From Melieria omissa (Eukaryota > Arthropoda > Insecta > Diptera > Ulidiidae), in assembly GCA_963971225.1 (NCBI GenBank), contig OZ020267.1, positions 94,229,648 to 94,293,647 on the forward strand: 64,000 nt of DNA, given 5' to 3'. Shown here in pieces: positions 12,501 to 22,807 of this stretch. The notes under the pieces were generated by a model, which saw only the letters and a list, made by a program, of their open reading frames with translations, searched no databases and was not told the DNA's origin. The stretch's first letter is position 1. Each line of letters starts with the position of its first letter. Made by a program: the position numbers and the translations under genes.

Positions 12501-15500
12501 CGGGCAGCTGAATTAATAAAAATTAAACTCGGTGAACATCGAATTGCCTCTCAAAATTGCCTTAACTCAACGGCGTTGTGTGTAAAATCCTGTGGCATAG
12601 TGTATTCAATGCGTGCGCCATTAGTAGTGGCGATAGAAGGGGACAAGCACGAGGTAGAAAAGGGGGCTGGGAAGGATGAAATGGGGCGTGAAGCAGTTTT
12701 AATAAGAGGGCCAGCGTTTAATGGGTTTTGCGCAGGCGCAAACTAATTTTCACAGCCTTAGGAATTCAGTGGAATGGCCAGGCCGACGACAGTGGCTGTA
12801 CAGCGGCGACAGCAAGGGGCCATACAGGGGGCGGAGGCAAACGCAGATGGGCATCCGCAGCACCACTTGCGTTTGGCGTTTGGCGCTTGGCGAGTGCGAC
12901 TGGGCACGCGCAAGTGTTATGTAATTTTGTTTTTAACAGATGATTGCCTGCCAATCAGCGGTGTGGCCAGCAAGAACAACAACAACAACGTTAACAGAAT
13001 AACAACAAGAACATTGTGCAGCCTGCAGGCGAACTCAAGTGTTGTTTAAACAAGCATTCGCGCGTTGTCTGTCATTATCGTCACCAATGGCGACAAAACT
13101 CGACGGCTGACTGCTGACGGCCGCCGATGTGCAAGGTGGCGCAAAGCATACGACGGTGCGCATGCGCGTTGTTATTAGTAAATTATACAATTTATTTGCC
13201 ATCGCTGCGACGAAGGATGCGGCTCGCATTTTTCCCCAAAAATGTAATGAACAAATCTTCGCGGCTTGGGGACAGGGGGCGCGGGGCGAGGAGCGCAGAG
13301 CAACGGCCAGCGAACAGCCTATGGCAATTTGTGCAAATGTTTGCACACAGTTCAAGGCAAAAGTAATTACACAAAATCGCCGTTGATCACGCTTTGGCCG
13401 GCGAGCACAGTCCGCATAGGGGGTGCGGTTGGATGTGGGAGCGGTTGGATAGCGGTGGTGTGGTGGAGCCTTGGCTAATGACATGGTGCCGCGGTGGGGC
13501 ATGCACCACCTAATGGTCGTCATAAACTCCAACATAAGCAAACAAGTAAATGAGTTGTGTCGCTCTGAATACCAATGAGTCGCGCACGGACCGTTCGACG
13601 CGGGCCAGTGCTTCGCGGCGGCTGTGATGGGTCGTGGCGAATTGTGATGATTCGCTCTCAATTGAATGGAATGAGGAGGAGTAGTTCCTTGAAATTCACC
13701 AACATGTCGATCACTTTGATACACCCGGCACGTCTTCACTTCCGCAAGCAATGCGAAGGTGTTTCGGTGGAGGTCCTTACGGCCGCCACTCATTCTCTTC
13801 AATAGGCAAAACTCCCACGGTTCCACTCCCATCTTATGGAGGGCAAGCAAACATTGCCATTGTCAGGCTATTGGATGATGAATCACTGCTTAGCACCTCA
13901 CCCCTCCGCCCGCTTCCGTTAGAACGAGCAGACACCCGAAAATCAGCGTCGAGTGTCCTGCGTTGCCAAGGTCGGCGTCGAATTCCGGTGATCGATCACT
14001 TTGCGCGTGCACAATGCAAATTCGATTGACACACTGCAGCAACACAGCTCGATTTCGAATTTTGCTGCCGAGGTCGAGAGTGACGATTGCGCTGGCATTG
14101 ACGCCAAATTCTCGCACAATTTCCCGTCTAATGTTATAAATTTAAATGTGTCTTTCAGCCATGCGTACACAACTGTTGAGAACAGCCGACTTGCACGTGA
14201 CAACTGGTCACAAGCGCGTTGCAGCTGCTGCACGCCTGTTCATAGTTTTGCCTTCTGGCCACGACGCACGCGTCTGCTGCCACACTTTTGCCAGACATCA
14301 TTGCTTTAATATCGCACGTCGACTTTTGTTGCTGGCGACTGCAATAAGCAATAAGTTGCACTATGTGTGCAGTACCCGCGCCGTAATTGATGATGCAGCC
14401 AGCGAATGTTGCGACGGCTCTAGGCCGGATTCGCGCCTTTGCTGGCGCAGCTTCAGGTGCGATTTGCTGCTGCACTGTGTGCGCGCGCAGAGTGCAGGGC
14501 GACGTGCAATTGGCACGAGTGCGTCGGCAGGTGGCGTTCGTTGTTGCGGCTAGTGGGGCGTGCAGACGCTAATGATGACGGCGGCAGCAACAACCATAAC
14601 CACAACCACAACAACTTCATATAGGCTGACGATTTTCACTACAGTCTTTTCGCACAGCACGGCTTTGTCGTGCGCCACAGGATGTGCGTCTGGCCGACGA
14701 CAGCCTCGTGCTGTGCCGTTGTGCCGCATTGACGCTAAGTGCGAAGTTGCTGCCGAATGTGATTGCACTCCTCAGCGCAGCCGGGCGACCGATCGTCCAC
14801 GCGTTGCTCTGTTCGTCAGTCAGTCAGTCCATTTGCTTTGCAGTTGCTTTGCTAGTTAACGATGGCAATTGCAATTGTGGTAATTTTTATTGCCACTTCT
14901 TCGTCTGCTTCAATATGTTCGGCCACTGTTGCCGAGGACAGTTGTTATTGCGCATGTTTGTAAATTGCAAATGTTGTTTGCGCATTTGCCTGCTGCTCGT
15001 TTATCTGGTTTCGTCTGCGTCTTCTATTCCTATGTTTTGCAATCTGTATTTTATGTTCGATTTCTTCTTGGTTCTGCTTCCACTTGCATTCTGTGATTGG
15101 GTACTGTAAACGTACGAAGGTGGAGGGTTCCTACGGCGTGTGTCCACACAATATTTCGACACACTGTGCCGTTGTTCTGCAGCAAGCAGGCAGTTTAATT
15201 GGGTTTGTTGACATATTGTCTGTGCACAGAATGCGTGTGTGGCCGAAACTGTAATGAAGATAAATTTCTTTATAATTTAAAAACATCCAAAAATCATACA
15301 AGCTAGAGATCGTGCGGCAGAGATTTCGTGGAATACGTAAATTCTGGAGTTCTGCAAAAATTACTCACGTTGCTAAATCACATAACAGAAATGACAGAAA
15401 TTTTCGTAGGACTTGCATTGTCTGAAGGCTCGACAATTTATGTTTGGCTCGTCCAAATAAATTTCAAAATAAAATATAATATTTGTGCAGCTCAAAAGAG

Positions 15501-16424
15501 CCGGATCAATGAGACACATTAATTAACAGCACTGTTCAATATTTAATACGGCTGTCACAATATCGCCTCGGGCTCCATACAAAGCGCGCGCCGTCAATTG
15601 AAATGCAATTGCCGACACCTCAGCGTCTCCTCTTCGGCATTCAAACCCGACGCGTCGGACACCGCCCCCAGCGGTCAGAGACCGATAAATCACCCATAGC
15701 GAAAACACTTAACTATCCATTGAAATTTGATTTTCGCAAGCTATCAGTTTTGCCTACGACAACTCGACGAACTGTCACAGCGTTTAATTTATTGGAAACG
15801 TCATTACGGTGGCAACAATCAATATGGGAATAACTTCGCCGAACAAAAAAGTCAAACTGAAACCGAAAATTAGCATTCTATTATGTGCAACGCACTCTAA
15901 CAACAACAACCACCACCACCAACACAAAACGACCTCAATACAAATTACAAAAATCGGCACACAAAAAACCCGAAACGGCAAGCGAAAAACGATTACGAGG
16001 ACACACTCCCCAGCTGACAGCATCCTTGTTGTGTGCAGCAACATTAGCTAATGAGTGTTGCAGCCAGAGAGGCAACAATGAGAAATCAAAGCCCATCAAA
16101 TGAAACTGCAATATGTTGCGTGTCCGTGCGCAACTTGTGCGCGCACAGGTCGTTAGGGGCCACAACACTCGAGTAATTTATGGGCACTAACAAACAAATG
16201 CAACTAATAAGTGGTCGCAATCGACACAAAACAAATAATATTGTAGGTATCCACACAGATAACGTCGAAAAGTGAAAGGAAGTCATCAGCTACAAGTATC
16301 ACTTCTAATATTGCTTATGTGGGGGTTGGATTAATAATAATGCACCCGCAAGCCAGTAAAATAGCCCAAATCGAATCGGAAAGACATACATACGTACAGC
16401 CGTTACGCAAATTACTACATATAT
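9578..16424. other. long non-coding interval between gcm and hAT copy A
   Basis: Nearly 7 kb without a convincing gene. Parts (9930-10400, 11350-11900, 13050-14850) are GC-rich with many overlapping chance frames. There is a GT run at 10679-10698 and an AAC/CAC-rich tract near 15900-15925. By position this could hold gcm enhancers, which is inference. Confidence 0.4.
10732..10739 (+). promoter_or_regulatory. consensus Gcm-binding octamer
   Basis: ATGCGGGT, a perfect match to the Gcm consensus, about 5.4 kb upstream of gcm and just after a GT microsatellite. A near match (ATGCGGGA) lies at 11907. The motif count alone is not significant. Confidence 0.25.
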
Positions 16425-16884
16425 GCTTGCATTAGGCATCGCAATCCCGGGATCCCGGGATCCCGGGATCCCGGACTTTTTCCAGTCCCGAAAATCCCGG
16501 GATTCAAATTCTTTTATCCCGGGATTTTCGGGATTGCAAAAGATGCTTCAAAGTTCAAATGAAATAAATTTTAAGGCACAAAAACCCAATTCCTTATTTG
16601 AGGGAGAAGGGAGGGGATAGAGTGCGTCTTTTGCAAAAGGCTTATGATTATTTACTAAGCATTCAACCAACAAGTGTTGAATCTGAAGGATGTTTCTCTT
16701 CAGCAGGGTTCATTTGAAATAAATTTCGCTCTAGATAAGAGAAAAAAACACTTAATGCCTTTGTATTTTTAAGATCTCAGTTTTTAGTTAATCAAAACGC
16801 TTAACTTTTTATCGAAATAATCGAAGTAAAACTAAAAGCACAAACAAATTAACTATTTTATTTTTTTTATCAAATATGCATATA

Positions 16885-17454
16885 CACCTAAGTCTGTTTT
16901 TACACGGTCTTTTTTTACACGGTTTTGATATAACACGGTTTGAAAATTGAATATTTTTAATTTTTTTACACGATTTTATTCCATTTAGCACGATTTGAAA
17001 TTTTATGTACTTAAATTTTTTTTGTCAAATTTAATTTTTGCGAAGTATGTTCATATCACAAAAAAGTATTTATGAAAGAAAAAAGTCTGAAACCATCGAT
17101 AGTATCGATAGTGCTATCGATAGTTTGCGAACACTAGCTTAAAGATTTAAGTGAATTCCCTTTTAGCGCGTACAAGCAATTTTTACTGGTCAAAGCAAAT
17201 GTGAATAGCACTAATTTAGGGGAATTCCCTTTATGTGCATACAATAAAATTTACTGGTCAGAGCAATTGAAACGTGTTAATATTTTGTGAACTGTCAATG
17301 CAATAAGACGTGTTTGGTAAAGAAATTTTAATAGGTTTTAGAGATTAGGAACAAATCACCCATTTTTGTATACGATCAATGTCTTTTTTTACACGGTTTT
17401 TTTTTACACGGCTTCTTCTGGAACCAATCTACCGTGTAAAAACAGACTTAGGTG
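16885..17454. mobile_element. TA-flanked MITE nested in hAT copy A
   Basis: 570 bp with long perfect inverted ends starting CACCTAAGTCTGTTTTTACA and TA on both sides (16883-16884, 17455-17456). ACACGG motifs recur inside both arms. hAT copy B keeps the empty site near 40400-40415, which fixes the boundaries. A TA target suggests Tc1/mariner or pogo mobilisation. No coding frame. Confidence 0.88.
17094..17124. promoter_or_regulatory. cluster of three ATCGATA motifs
   Basis: Three ATCGATAG-type palindromes lie within about 30 bp in the nested MITE. In Drosophila TATCGATA is the DREF site, and clustered CGATA is bound by BEAF-32. Whether a host factor uses this copy is unknown. Confidence 0.35.
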
Positions 17455-17574
17455 TATATGCACTTTATGATACATCGGTTGCAAAGTAATAAGTTATGTT
17501 TAAGTGTCATTTTTGGATAAAACAAAATGCTATGAAACTGAAGTTAAATGTCAAATGAAAAACTTTTAATTTAA

Positions 17575-17920
17575 CTCTTCAATTCCCAGTGTCACCTGTA
17601 GGTGACAGATGCTTAATATTTGTTTTCCTACCACATAGGTTTTTATTTTAAAATTCTAACACTTGTATAGCAAAGTCAATTAGTAGTACTTGTTTATTTA
17701 ATTTTCCTACCAACACTAGCGATACGTCATTTGTAAAATTTATTCAGTTGTTTCACGCGTAATTAAAGCAGTGCGAGTTTGTGTGGTTTCTTTCAATATA
17801 AAAATTAGGGTAGTTTAAACATTTTTTATGTATTTTTTTGTCTTATCCAAACGTATCTAAGCTCTTTTATTTAAAAAGAAAATTTTCTTTTTCACTATTT
17901 TGGACATGGGAATTGAAGGG
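17575..17920. mobile_element. TTAA-flanked (piggyBac-type) MITE nested in hAT copy A
   Basis: 346 bp with ends CTCTTCAATTCCCA and, inverted, CCCTTCAATTCCCA. TTAA is present at 17571-17574 and 17921-17924. Copy B has a single TTAA at the equivalent place (near 40291), a true empty site. TTAA targets and CCC-starting ends are hallmarks of piggyBac mobilisation. An internal palindrome TCACCTGTAGGTGA lies just inside the left end. Confidence 0.85.
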
Positions 17921-18231
17921 TTAAACAAAATGTGATTAAATTCAAGATAAAAAATCTTGAAACTACCCAAATGTGATTAAAATGTGTCAATTTTTATGAT
18001 AAATATATTATAAACAAGTATTTATGCAATTCGGGAAAATTGTTTTATTAAAAAATTTGTTATATGAATCCCGGGATTAAATCCCGGGATCCCGGGATTT
18101 GACTTTTCAATCCCGAAAATCCCGGGATCGCAAAATGGCCAAAAATTGCGATCCCTAGCTTGCATATAGTCTACGGCAGACCAACGGGGGCGAAAAAACT
18201 AAGGTATAAGGAATATATTTCTTTACATTTA

Positions 18232-19118
18232 ACACTTCGTTCAATAATGTGTGTGACTAACTAATTAAAACACATTTTTTTGCCAAAATTCGTTTTTATT
18301 CATCAACATAGTCCCCTTTTAGGGAGATACAATCATTCCAACGCTTTTCCAATCTTTCGATACCGCCTTTGTAGAACGATTTTTCTTTGCCTTCAAAATA
18401 GGCGTTAGTTTCGGCGATTACTCCATCATTTGAGCCAAATCTGTTACCACGGAGCATCTTTTTGAGGTCTGCGAAGAGCCAGTAGTCGCTGGGGGCCAGA
18501 TCTGGAGAATACGGGGGATGAGGAAGCAATTCGAAGCCCAATTCATGCATTTTTGCCATCGTTTTCATCGACTTGTGACACGGTGCATTGTCTGAAACAA
18601 TACTTTTTTCTTCTTCATATGGGGCCGCTTAATCGCGATTTCTTCTTTCAAACGTTCCAACAACGCTATATAATATATCAATAGCGAGATTGTTTTCCCT
18701 TTCTCAAGATAGTCGATGAATATTATTCCGTGCACATCCCAAAATACTGACGCCATAACCTTGCCAGCCGATGTTTGTGCCTTTGGACGCTTTGGGCGGC
18801 TTTCACCGGTTGCATGCCACTCAGCAGACTGCCGATTTGACTCTGGAGTGAAATGGTGGATCCATGTTTCATCCATTGTGATGTACCGACGCAAAAACTT
18901 CGACTTGTTGCGCGTAAACATGTCCAAACAGCTCTTTGAATCATCGATTCGTTGTTGTTTTTGCTCCGGTGTGAGCAAACGCGGCACCCATTTCGAAAAC
19001 ACCTTTTTCATAACCAAATGTTCGTGTATTATGGTGTGTACACTGCCTGCTGATATCTTTAGAATGTCAGCAATCTCCCCCACTTTCACTTTACGGTCGG
19101 ACATATTGATTTTCAGTA
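18232..19118 (-). mobile_element. mariner (DD34D), copy 1, 5'-truncated
   Basis: The right transposon end is intact (ACACTTCGTTCAATAATGTG at 18232, preceded by TA). On the minus strand the transposase runs from MSDRKVKVGEIADILK (19104) through MDETWIHHFTPE to LPHPPYSPDLAPSDYWLF and stops near 18296. Homology to the other copies ceases at about 19118, so the 5' end and N-terminus are lost. A frameshift near 18590 destroys the second catalytic motif (HQDNAP in the other copies). This copy cannot make a full transposase. Confidence 0.93.
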
Positions 19119-19119
19119 T

Positions 19120-20395
19120 AGAATAGAGTTCAAATACATAAATCCTTCCTTATCGTAAAGAAAATTGACTTGAGCAGTACTTACATTGGTCATTCATCTA
19201 TCTTCTATCAGGACTTGTCTCTGATTAGTCATCTGGAAAGAGAATTCGGAATAATTTTCTTCATCGCTGATTTAAGTAAATGCTAATGATTAATAATACT
19301 TCTTGTTAGCCCACACATTGGTTGGTTTGGCCGTCAAAGAAAATCGTTATGAACAAACTCATTAACTTTAAAAAAATATTACTAAAAATATAAACGATTT
19401 AAAATGCTATATAAATGTGCTTTAATGAAAATAACAATGGGTTTTTTGTTTTGTTTTAGCAAACATTTTTTTATACTACAAATTCGTTCAAGTCCAGGTC
19501 AATGTCATCGAATCGATCGAAACTTACGCTCGTTTACATTTACCTTTACACACGGAACTCCTTTTCGTTCTACACGGCATTTCAATCGTCGCCTTCACCT
19601 TTGTTCTGATCACATAATATATAATATATAAAGTATATCTGAAATTGTGTTGTTGTTGCTACTTGCATCAATCGCGTTTCTTCATTTCGAAGACCTCATT
19701 TTTTGTTGGCATGCGCGGCTATTAACGGCCAATTAGGTGTGTTAGGGTGTTTTAACGCAGTTTATCCTTATGAGCAGCGAACATGCGATGCACTCACGTG
19801 GGAAAATTAGAACAGACCTTAAGTCGACCGCGTCAGTTGGATTTTACCGCTAACATTGCGGCAGTAAGTGGCTGGCGCGGTGCGAAGTTGACTCGTCGCC
19901 GCTTGCGCTGGTGTTGGGTGTGTGTGGGAAGCGAGCGACTTGGCGTTGTAAAAGTCGCCATAATTTATTATCAATTGCCATTAACACGGCGAATGTTCGG
20001 TATCGAATACGAAAACGCACCAGCCGGCAATCGGCAATTGGACATGGGAAGAGCAGTCTTCTCGCTGACGACAGCCTCAAGATCAGCCAGACACTGTCAT
20101 GAGAGTCGACTCTGTATAATTTTTCAGAACAACACCAACTAGTTCTCGGAGCAGCGTCGCAGTGCGAGAAGACGGAGGCTGCTGCCAAAAAGCGGAGATT
20201 TTGCAACTAGCATAATCAGAACTCACAGCTGAATGCACAACGTATGCGGCCCACGCCTTTCTTACTCCTTTCCTTCCCTCGCCAAACTACTGCACTGTCT
20301 TTAGTTGTTGCCCTGACAACCAGAATTGCAGCAAGTGACAATAATCATCAATTCTCACTGGAATTGTGTGTCCGTCCGACAGCTGGCGCCCACAG
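19120..20395. other. non-coding stretch 5' of the esterase gene
   Basis: AT-rich up to about 19780, then a more GC-rich 600 bp leading to the esterase TATA box. No recognised element or gene. The ATG at 20244, in frame with the esterase, lies upstream of the TATA box and is not taken as a start. Confidence 0.45.
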
Positions 20396-20432
20396 TATAA
20401 AAGCGCCAATCCAACTCCAGCTACACATTAGT
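20396..20432 (+). promoter_or_regulatory. TATA-box core promoter of the esterase gene
   Basis: TATAAAAG at 20396-20403, followed about 30 bp on by an initiator-like CATTAGT (20425-20431), places transcription start near 20427 and leaves a leader of about 30 nt before ATG 20457. A strong TATA box suits a tissue- or stage-specific secreted protein. Confidence 0.75.
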
Positions 20433-20456
20433 ACGTTGTGTCCTCCTGCCGCCGGT

Positions 20457-22552
20457 ATGTGCGATTACCGTTATCGATCCGCGGTGCTTTTACTGTGCTG
20501 TGTGCTGCTCAGCTGGACCGAGGCGGCTTCGAATTACAACGCCACCACCAAGGAATGGGACGACATGGCCTTGGGCATGGACAAGGAACTCTCCGATATG
20601 GTTCTGACCACAGCGCTGGGCAAGATTCGTGGCACGCTGCTGCCTTCGCATTCAGGGCGTAATTTTTACGCTTTTCGGGGCATACCATACGCCAAGCCGC
20701 CCATGGGCGCACTGCGCTTTCAGCCGCCCGAGCCGGCCGATCAGTGGTTCGATATATTCGACGCGACCTTTGATGGCCCGAAGTGTCCCCAGCCGGGGCT
20801 GCACAGCGAGGATGTGTCGGAGGACTGCCTGCGCTTGAATATCTACACTCGTGAGCTGCCCACGGAACGCGAGCCCAATGTGAAGCGGCCGGTTATTGTG
20901 TTCATACATCCAGGCGGCTTTTACTCACTGTCGGGCCAGAGCAAGAACTTTGCGGGCCCGCAGTACTTTATGGATCGCAACGTGGTCTTGGTGACCTTCA
21001 ACTATCGGCTGGGCTCGCTGGGCTTTCTCAGTACTGGCACCGCTCAAGCGCTGGGCAACATGGGGCTCAAGGATCAAGTGTTGCTGCTGCGCTGGGTCAA
21101 GCTGCATGTGTCGCGGTTCGGCGGTGACCCTAATGCGGTCACTCTGTTGGGCTATGGAGCCGGCGCGATTAGCGTGACGCTGCACATGGTTTCGCCCATG
21201 GCGCGCAATCTCTTTCACAAGGCGGTAGTGATGAGTGGCGCGGTGACGGGGCAGTGGGCGCTACCCGAGGAGCAGCTGACGCTGGCGCAGCGGCAGGCGG
21301 CACTGCTGCAATGTGGCACTGACAATGTTGACCACATGATGGAGTGTTTGAAATCAGTGAGAAAATTCATGTGCGAAATGTAGTTAGGGTTGCGTTTACA
21401 ACAGTCTGAATTGGTTTCCAGAAACATTATTTGCAATATGCAAATACAATGCCGCAAATGTTTGACTTTGGACGCAGCAATCCGCTGATTTTGTGGAAAC
21501 CGGTCGTGGAGCGGGACTACGGGCAGGAACGTTTCCTCGTCGAGGATCCGGTGCGTTCCTATCAAAATGGCAACTTTATGAAAATTCCCATCATTACTGG
21601 CATGACCAAGGACGAGTTCGTGGGGCCTGCTATATGTGAGTTGTCCTCAAAAGGAGCAAGAGATTTCATTTTGGGTTTCTATAAAATTTGACCCTCTCAG
21701 CTATAATGCAAAACCCGAAACTCATCGATGCCGTGGAACGTAACTTTGATAAAATTGGGCCAGTGTGTTTTCTGTTCAATGCGAGTAGTCCACGTGCAGT
21801 CAACATCAGCTTGGAGCTGAAGCAAGCGTATTTTGGCAGTAAACCGCTGAACGTCAACGACTCTTTGGAACCACTATCGCAGGTTTGTACGCCGTGTATT
21901 GGCTTTAAATTTAATTGCATAAAGCTGTGATGATTCTCTCAGCTCTTTTCCGATGCGCTGACCGGTTTCAGCGTGCACCGCTTTGTACATCTGGCAGCAC
22001 GTTCCACAAAAGTATACTACTATCGCTTCGCGTATCAAGGCCAACGCAGCCACATTTACTATCCCGAAAACGAGCCTTACGGTGTGTGTTCTTTGCATAC
22101 TTTGTGCGTGCCCGACTTTGAAGAGTTTAATGCTTTTTGCTGTGCTAGGTGTGGTGCATCATGACGATCTGATGTACCTGTTTGTGGTGCCATCAGTGAG
22201 CCGCATGTTCACCGAAGACGATGATGACTTCAAGATGGTGGATATCATGACGAGAATGTTTGCCGCATTCGCCTACAAAGGGTGAGACCTAATGAGTGAC
22301 TTTGAAGTACCGCACGATCGAATGTATTAATGCTCTTCCAACAGCGATCCCAACAAGCCCACCGACGAGCAACTGCGCGACATCCGCTGGCGCCCGTTCA
22401 GCTACAAAAAGCAGTACTTTCTGGACATTGGCGATGAGCTGGCAATGCGCGAAGGCCTCAACACCAAACGCTACGAAGTGTGGAAACGACTGTTTCCGCT
22501 GAATTGGCGACGTCAGAGCAAACATGGCATGGATGTTCTCGACTACGAGTAA
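20457..22552 (+). CDS. carboxylesterase-family secreted protein lacking the catalytic serine
   Basis: Six exons with consensus splice sites keep one frame: 20457-21356, 21422-21635, 21701-21882, 21943-22081, 22149-22281, 22345-22552, giving 591 aa. Residues 1 to ~22 form a signal peptide (MCDYRYRSAVLLLCCVLLSW). The alpha/beta-hydrolase fold follows: AFRGIPYAKPP, SEDCLRLNIYT, the oxyanion loop as FIHPGGF, NYRLGSLGFL, and GNMGLKDQ before FGGDP. The nucleophile elbow is GYGAG where active members have GxSxG, so the Ser is Gly. The acidic residue (TKDEF) and His region (GVVHHDDLMYLF) remain. Non-catalytic members (glutactin, neuroligin and neurotactin types) act in binding or adhesion; there is no C-terminal membrane segment, so this one is probably secreted. 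It could be orthologous to one of the esterase genes I recall near Drosophila gcm, which I cannot verify. Open frame and clean splicing argue for a functional gene. Confidence 0.92.
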
Positions 22553-22801
22553 ATTTTTTGTGCCTTCTGCTATTGCCAGCAGTTTACTTGAAGACCCATT
22601 CCACTGGCCAGAACCATCTAATGCATATCCCTTTAATGTTGCGGTTAGCGCTGACGATTTGTTTGAACCCTTCCAGTTACGCAGTTCCATCATTCCACCC
22701 ATCACCAAATTACAGTGGCATCAATTAACCGGCGACCATGCAATCTGCTCTCCACAACTTTTCCACTTTGGCACTTTTATTGCATTTTAAGGCCAACGAT
22801 G

Positions 22802-22807
22802 AATAAA
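22802..22807 (+). other. polyadenylation signal of the esterase gene
   Basis: AATAAA lies 250 bp after the TAA stop at 22550-22552. It is the first canonical signal downstream. Confidence 0.6.

Larger units (their letters stand above)
16433..18157. mobile_element. non-autonomous hAT element, copy A
   Basis: The 8-bp duplication GCTTGCAT lies at 16425-16432 and 18158-18165. The ends are TAGGCATCGCAATCCCGGG on the left and TTGCGATCCCTA on the right. Both subterminal regions carry repeated palindromes built on ATCCCGGGATT, including four ATCCCGGG units in tandem near 16445-16473, which probably serve as transposase-binding sites. There is no transposase frame. Two smaller elements are nested inside. 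Copy B at 39888 is the same family in inverted orientation. Confidence 0.92.

Noticed and set aside
13035..13850. long minus-strand open frame of about 270 codons
   Set aside because: No recognisable domain, overlapped by equally long frames on the other strand, in a GC-rich non-coding block; treated as chance.
20244..20456. N-terminal extension of the esterase frame from an upstream ATG
   Set aside because: It lies upstream of, and across, a good TATA box and initiator; the ATG at 20457 is followed by a proper signal peptide.
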